From the NCBI GenBank assembly GCA_037132135.1, contig JBAXPR010000082.1, positions 1 through 16,828 on the forward strand: a DNA stretch of 16,828 nt. The letters run 5' to 3'. Below the pieces are notes generated by a model. It was given only the letters and a program-made list of their open reading frames with translations. It was not told the DNA's origin and did no database searches. This stretch comes from BOG-933 sp037132135 (GTDB lineage: Bacteria > Pseudomonadota > Alphaproteobacteria > Azospirillales > Azospirillaceae). Made by a program: the position numbers and the translations under genes. Each line of letters opens with the position of its first letter. Position 1 is the first letter of the stretch. Positions 16,812 through 16,828 of this stretch are shown here, piece by piece.

Positions 16812-16828
16812 GGATAGAGTTTGTTCAA
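16778..16828. mobile_element. Terminus of an insertion-sequence-like element (right window edge)
   Basis: Bases 16778-16810 repeat bases 50-18 in inverted orientation with mismatches only at positions 17 and 19 of the 33-bp unit. The sequence after 16810 differs from the outer side of the left copy, so the two edges look like opposite ends of one IS type. The interrupted gene is the AAA ATPase. Confidence 0.65.

Overview
The window is 16.8 kb of high-GC chromosomal DNA from an alphaproteobacterium, probably of the Rhodospirillales. This rests on gene content and order: rpoZ next to a bifunctional RSH gene, clpS-clpA, a DUF2155 secreted protein, and an alpha/beta hydrolase followed by cysE, an IscR-type regulator and a cysteine desulfurase. 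The genus cannot be fixed from the sequence alone.

Layout from left to right. Bases 1-50 are the edge of a repeat that cuts a multi-PAS sensory gene (minus strand). Then come hisS (minus), a 267-bp non-coding gap holding a strongly structured segment with a possible pseudoknotted RNA, and a lone proteasome-fold (Ntn-hydrolase-like) gene (minus) in a locally AT-richer stretch. On the plus strand follow rpoZ and the (p)ppGpp synthetase/hydrolase, then clpS-clpA. After a 301-bp gap with hairpins and a lux-box-like palindrome come a LuxR-type regulator without luxI and a patatin-fold protein whose Ser/Asp dyad reads as Cys/Glu. A 161-aa protein of unknown function (minus) and a DUF2155 exported protein (plus) diverge from each other. 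An alpha/beta hydrolase (minus) diverges from the overlapping trio cysE-iscR-cysteine desulfurase (plus). Last is a RecF/SMC-like AAA ATPase gene cut off by the same repeat that opens the window.

The two window ends carry one 33-bp sequence in inverted orientation (31 of 33 identical), with unrelated sequence beyond it on the outer side. On both sides a protein domain stops abruptly at the repeat. The simplest reading is that the window is a segment or contig bounded by the left and right termini of an insertion sequence, with two host genes interrupted.

Functional themes: stringent response and transcription (rpoZ, rsh), N-degron proteolysis (clpS, clpA), histidyl-tRNA charging (hisS), and cysteine and Fe-S supply (cysE makes O-acetylserine, the desulfurase mobilises sulfur, IscR senses Fe-S status). 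The accessory items are the Ntn-like protein, the LuxR-type regulator with the degenerate patatin, and the truncated ATPase, which sits where the sufBCD genes would commonly be expected.
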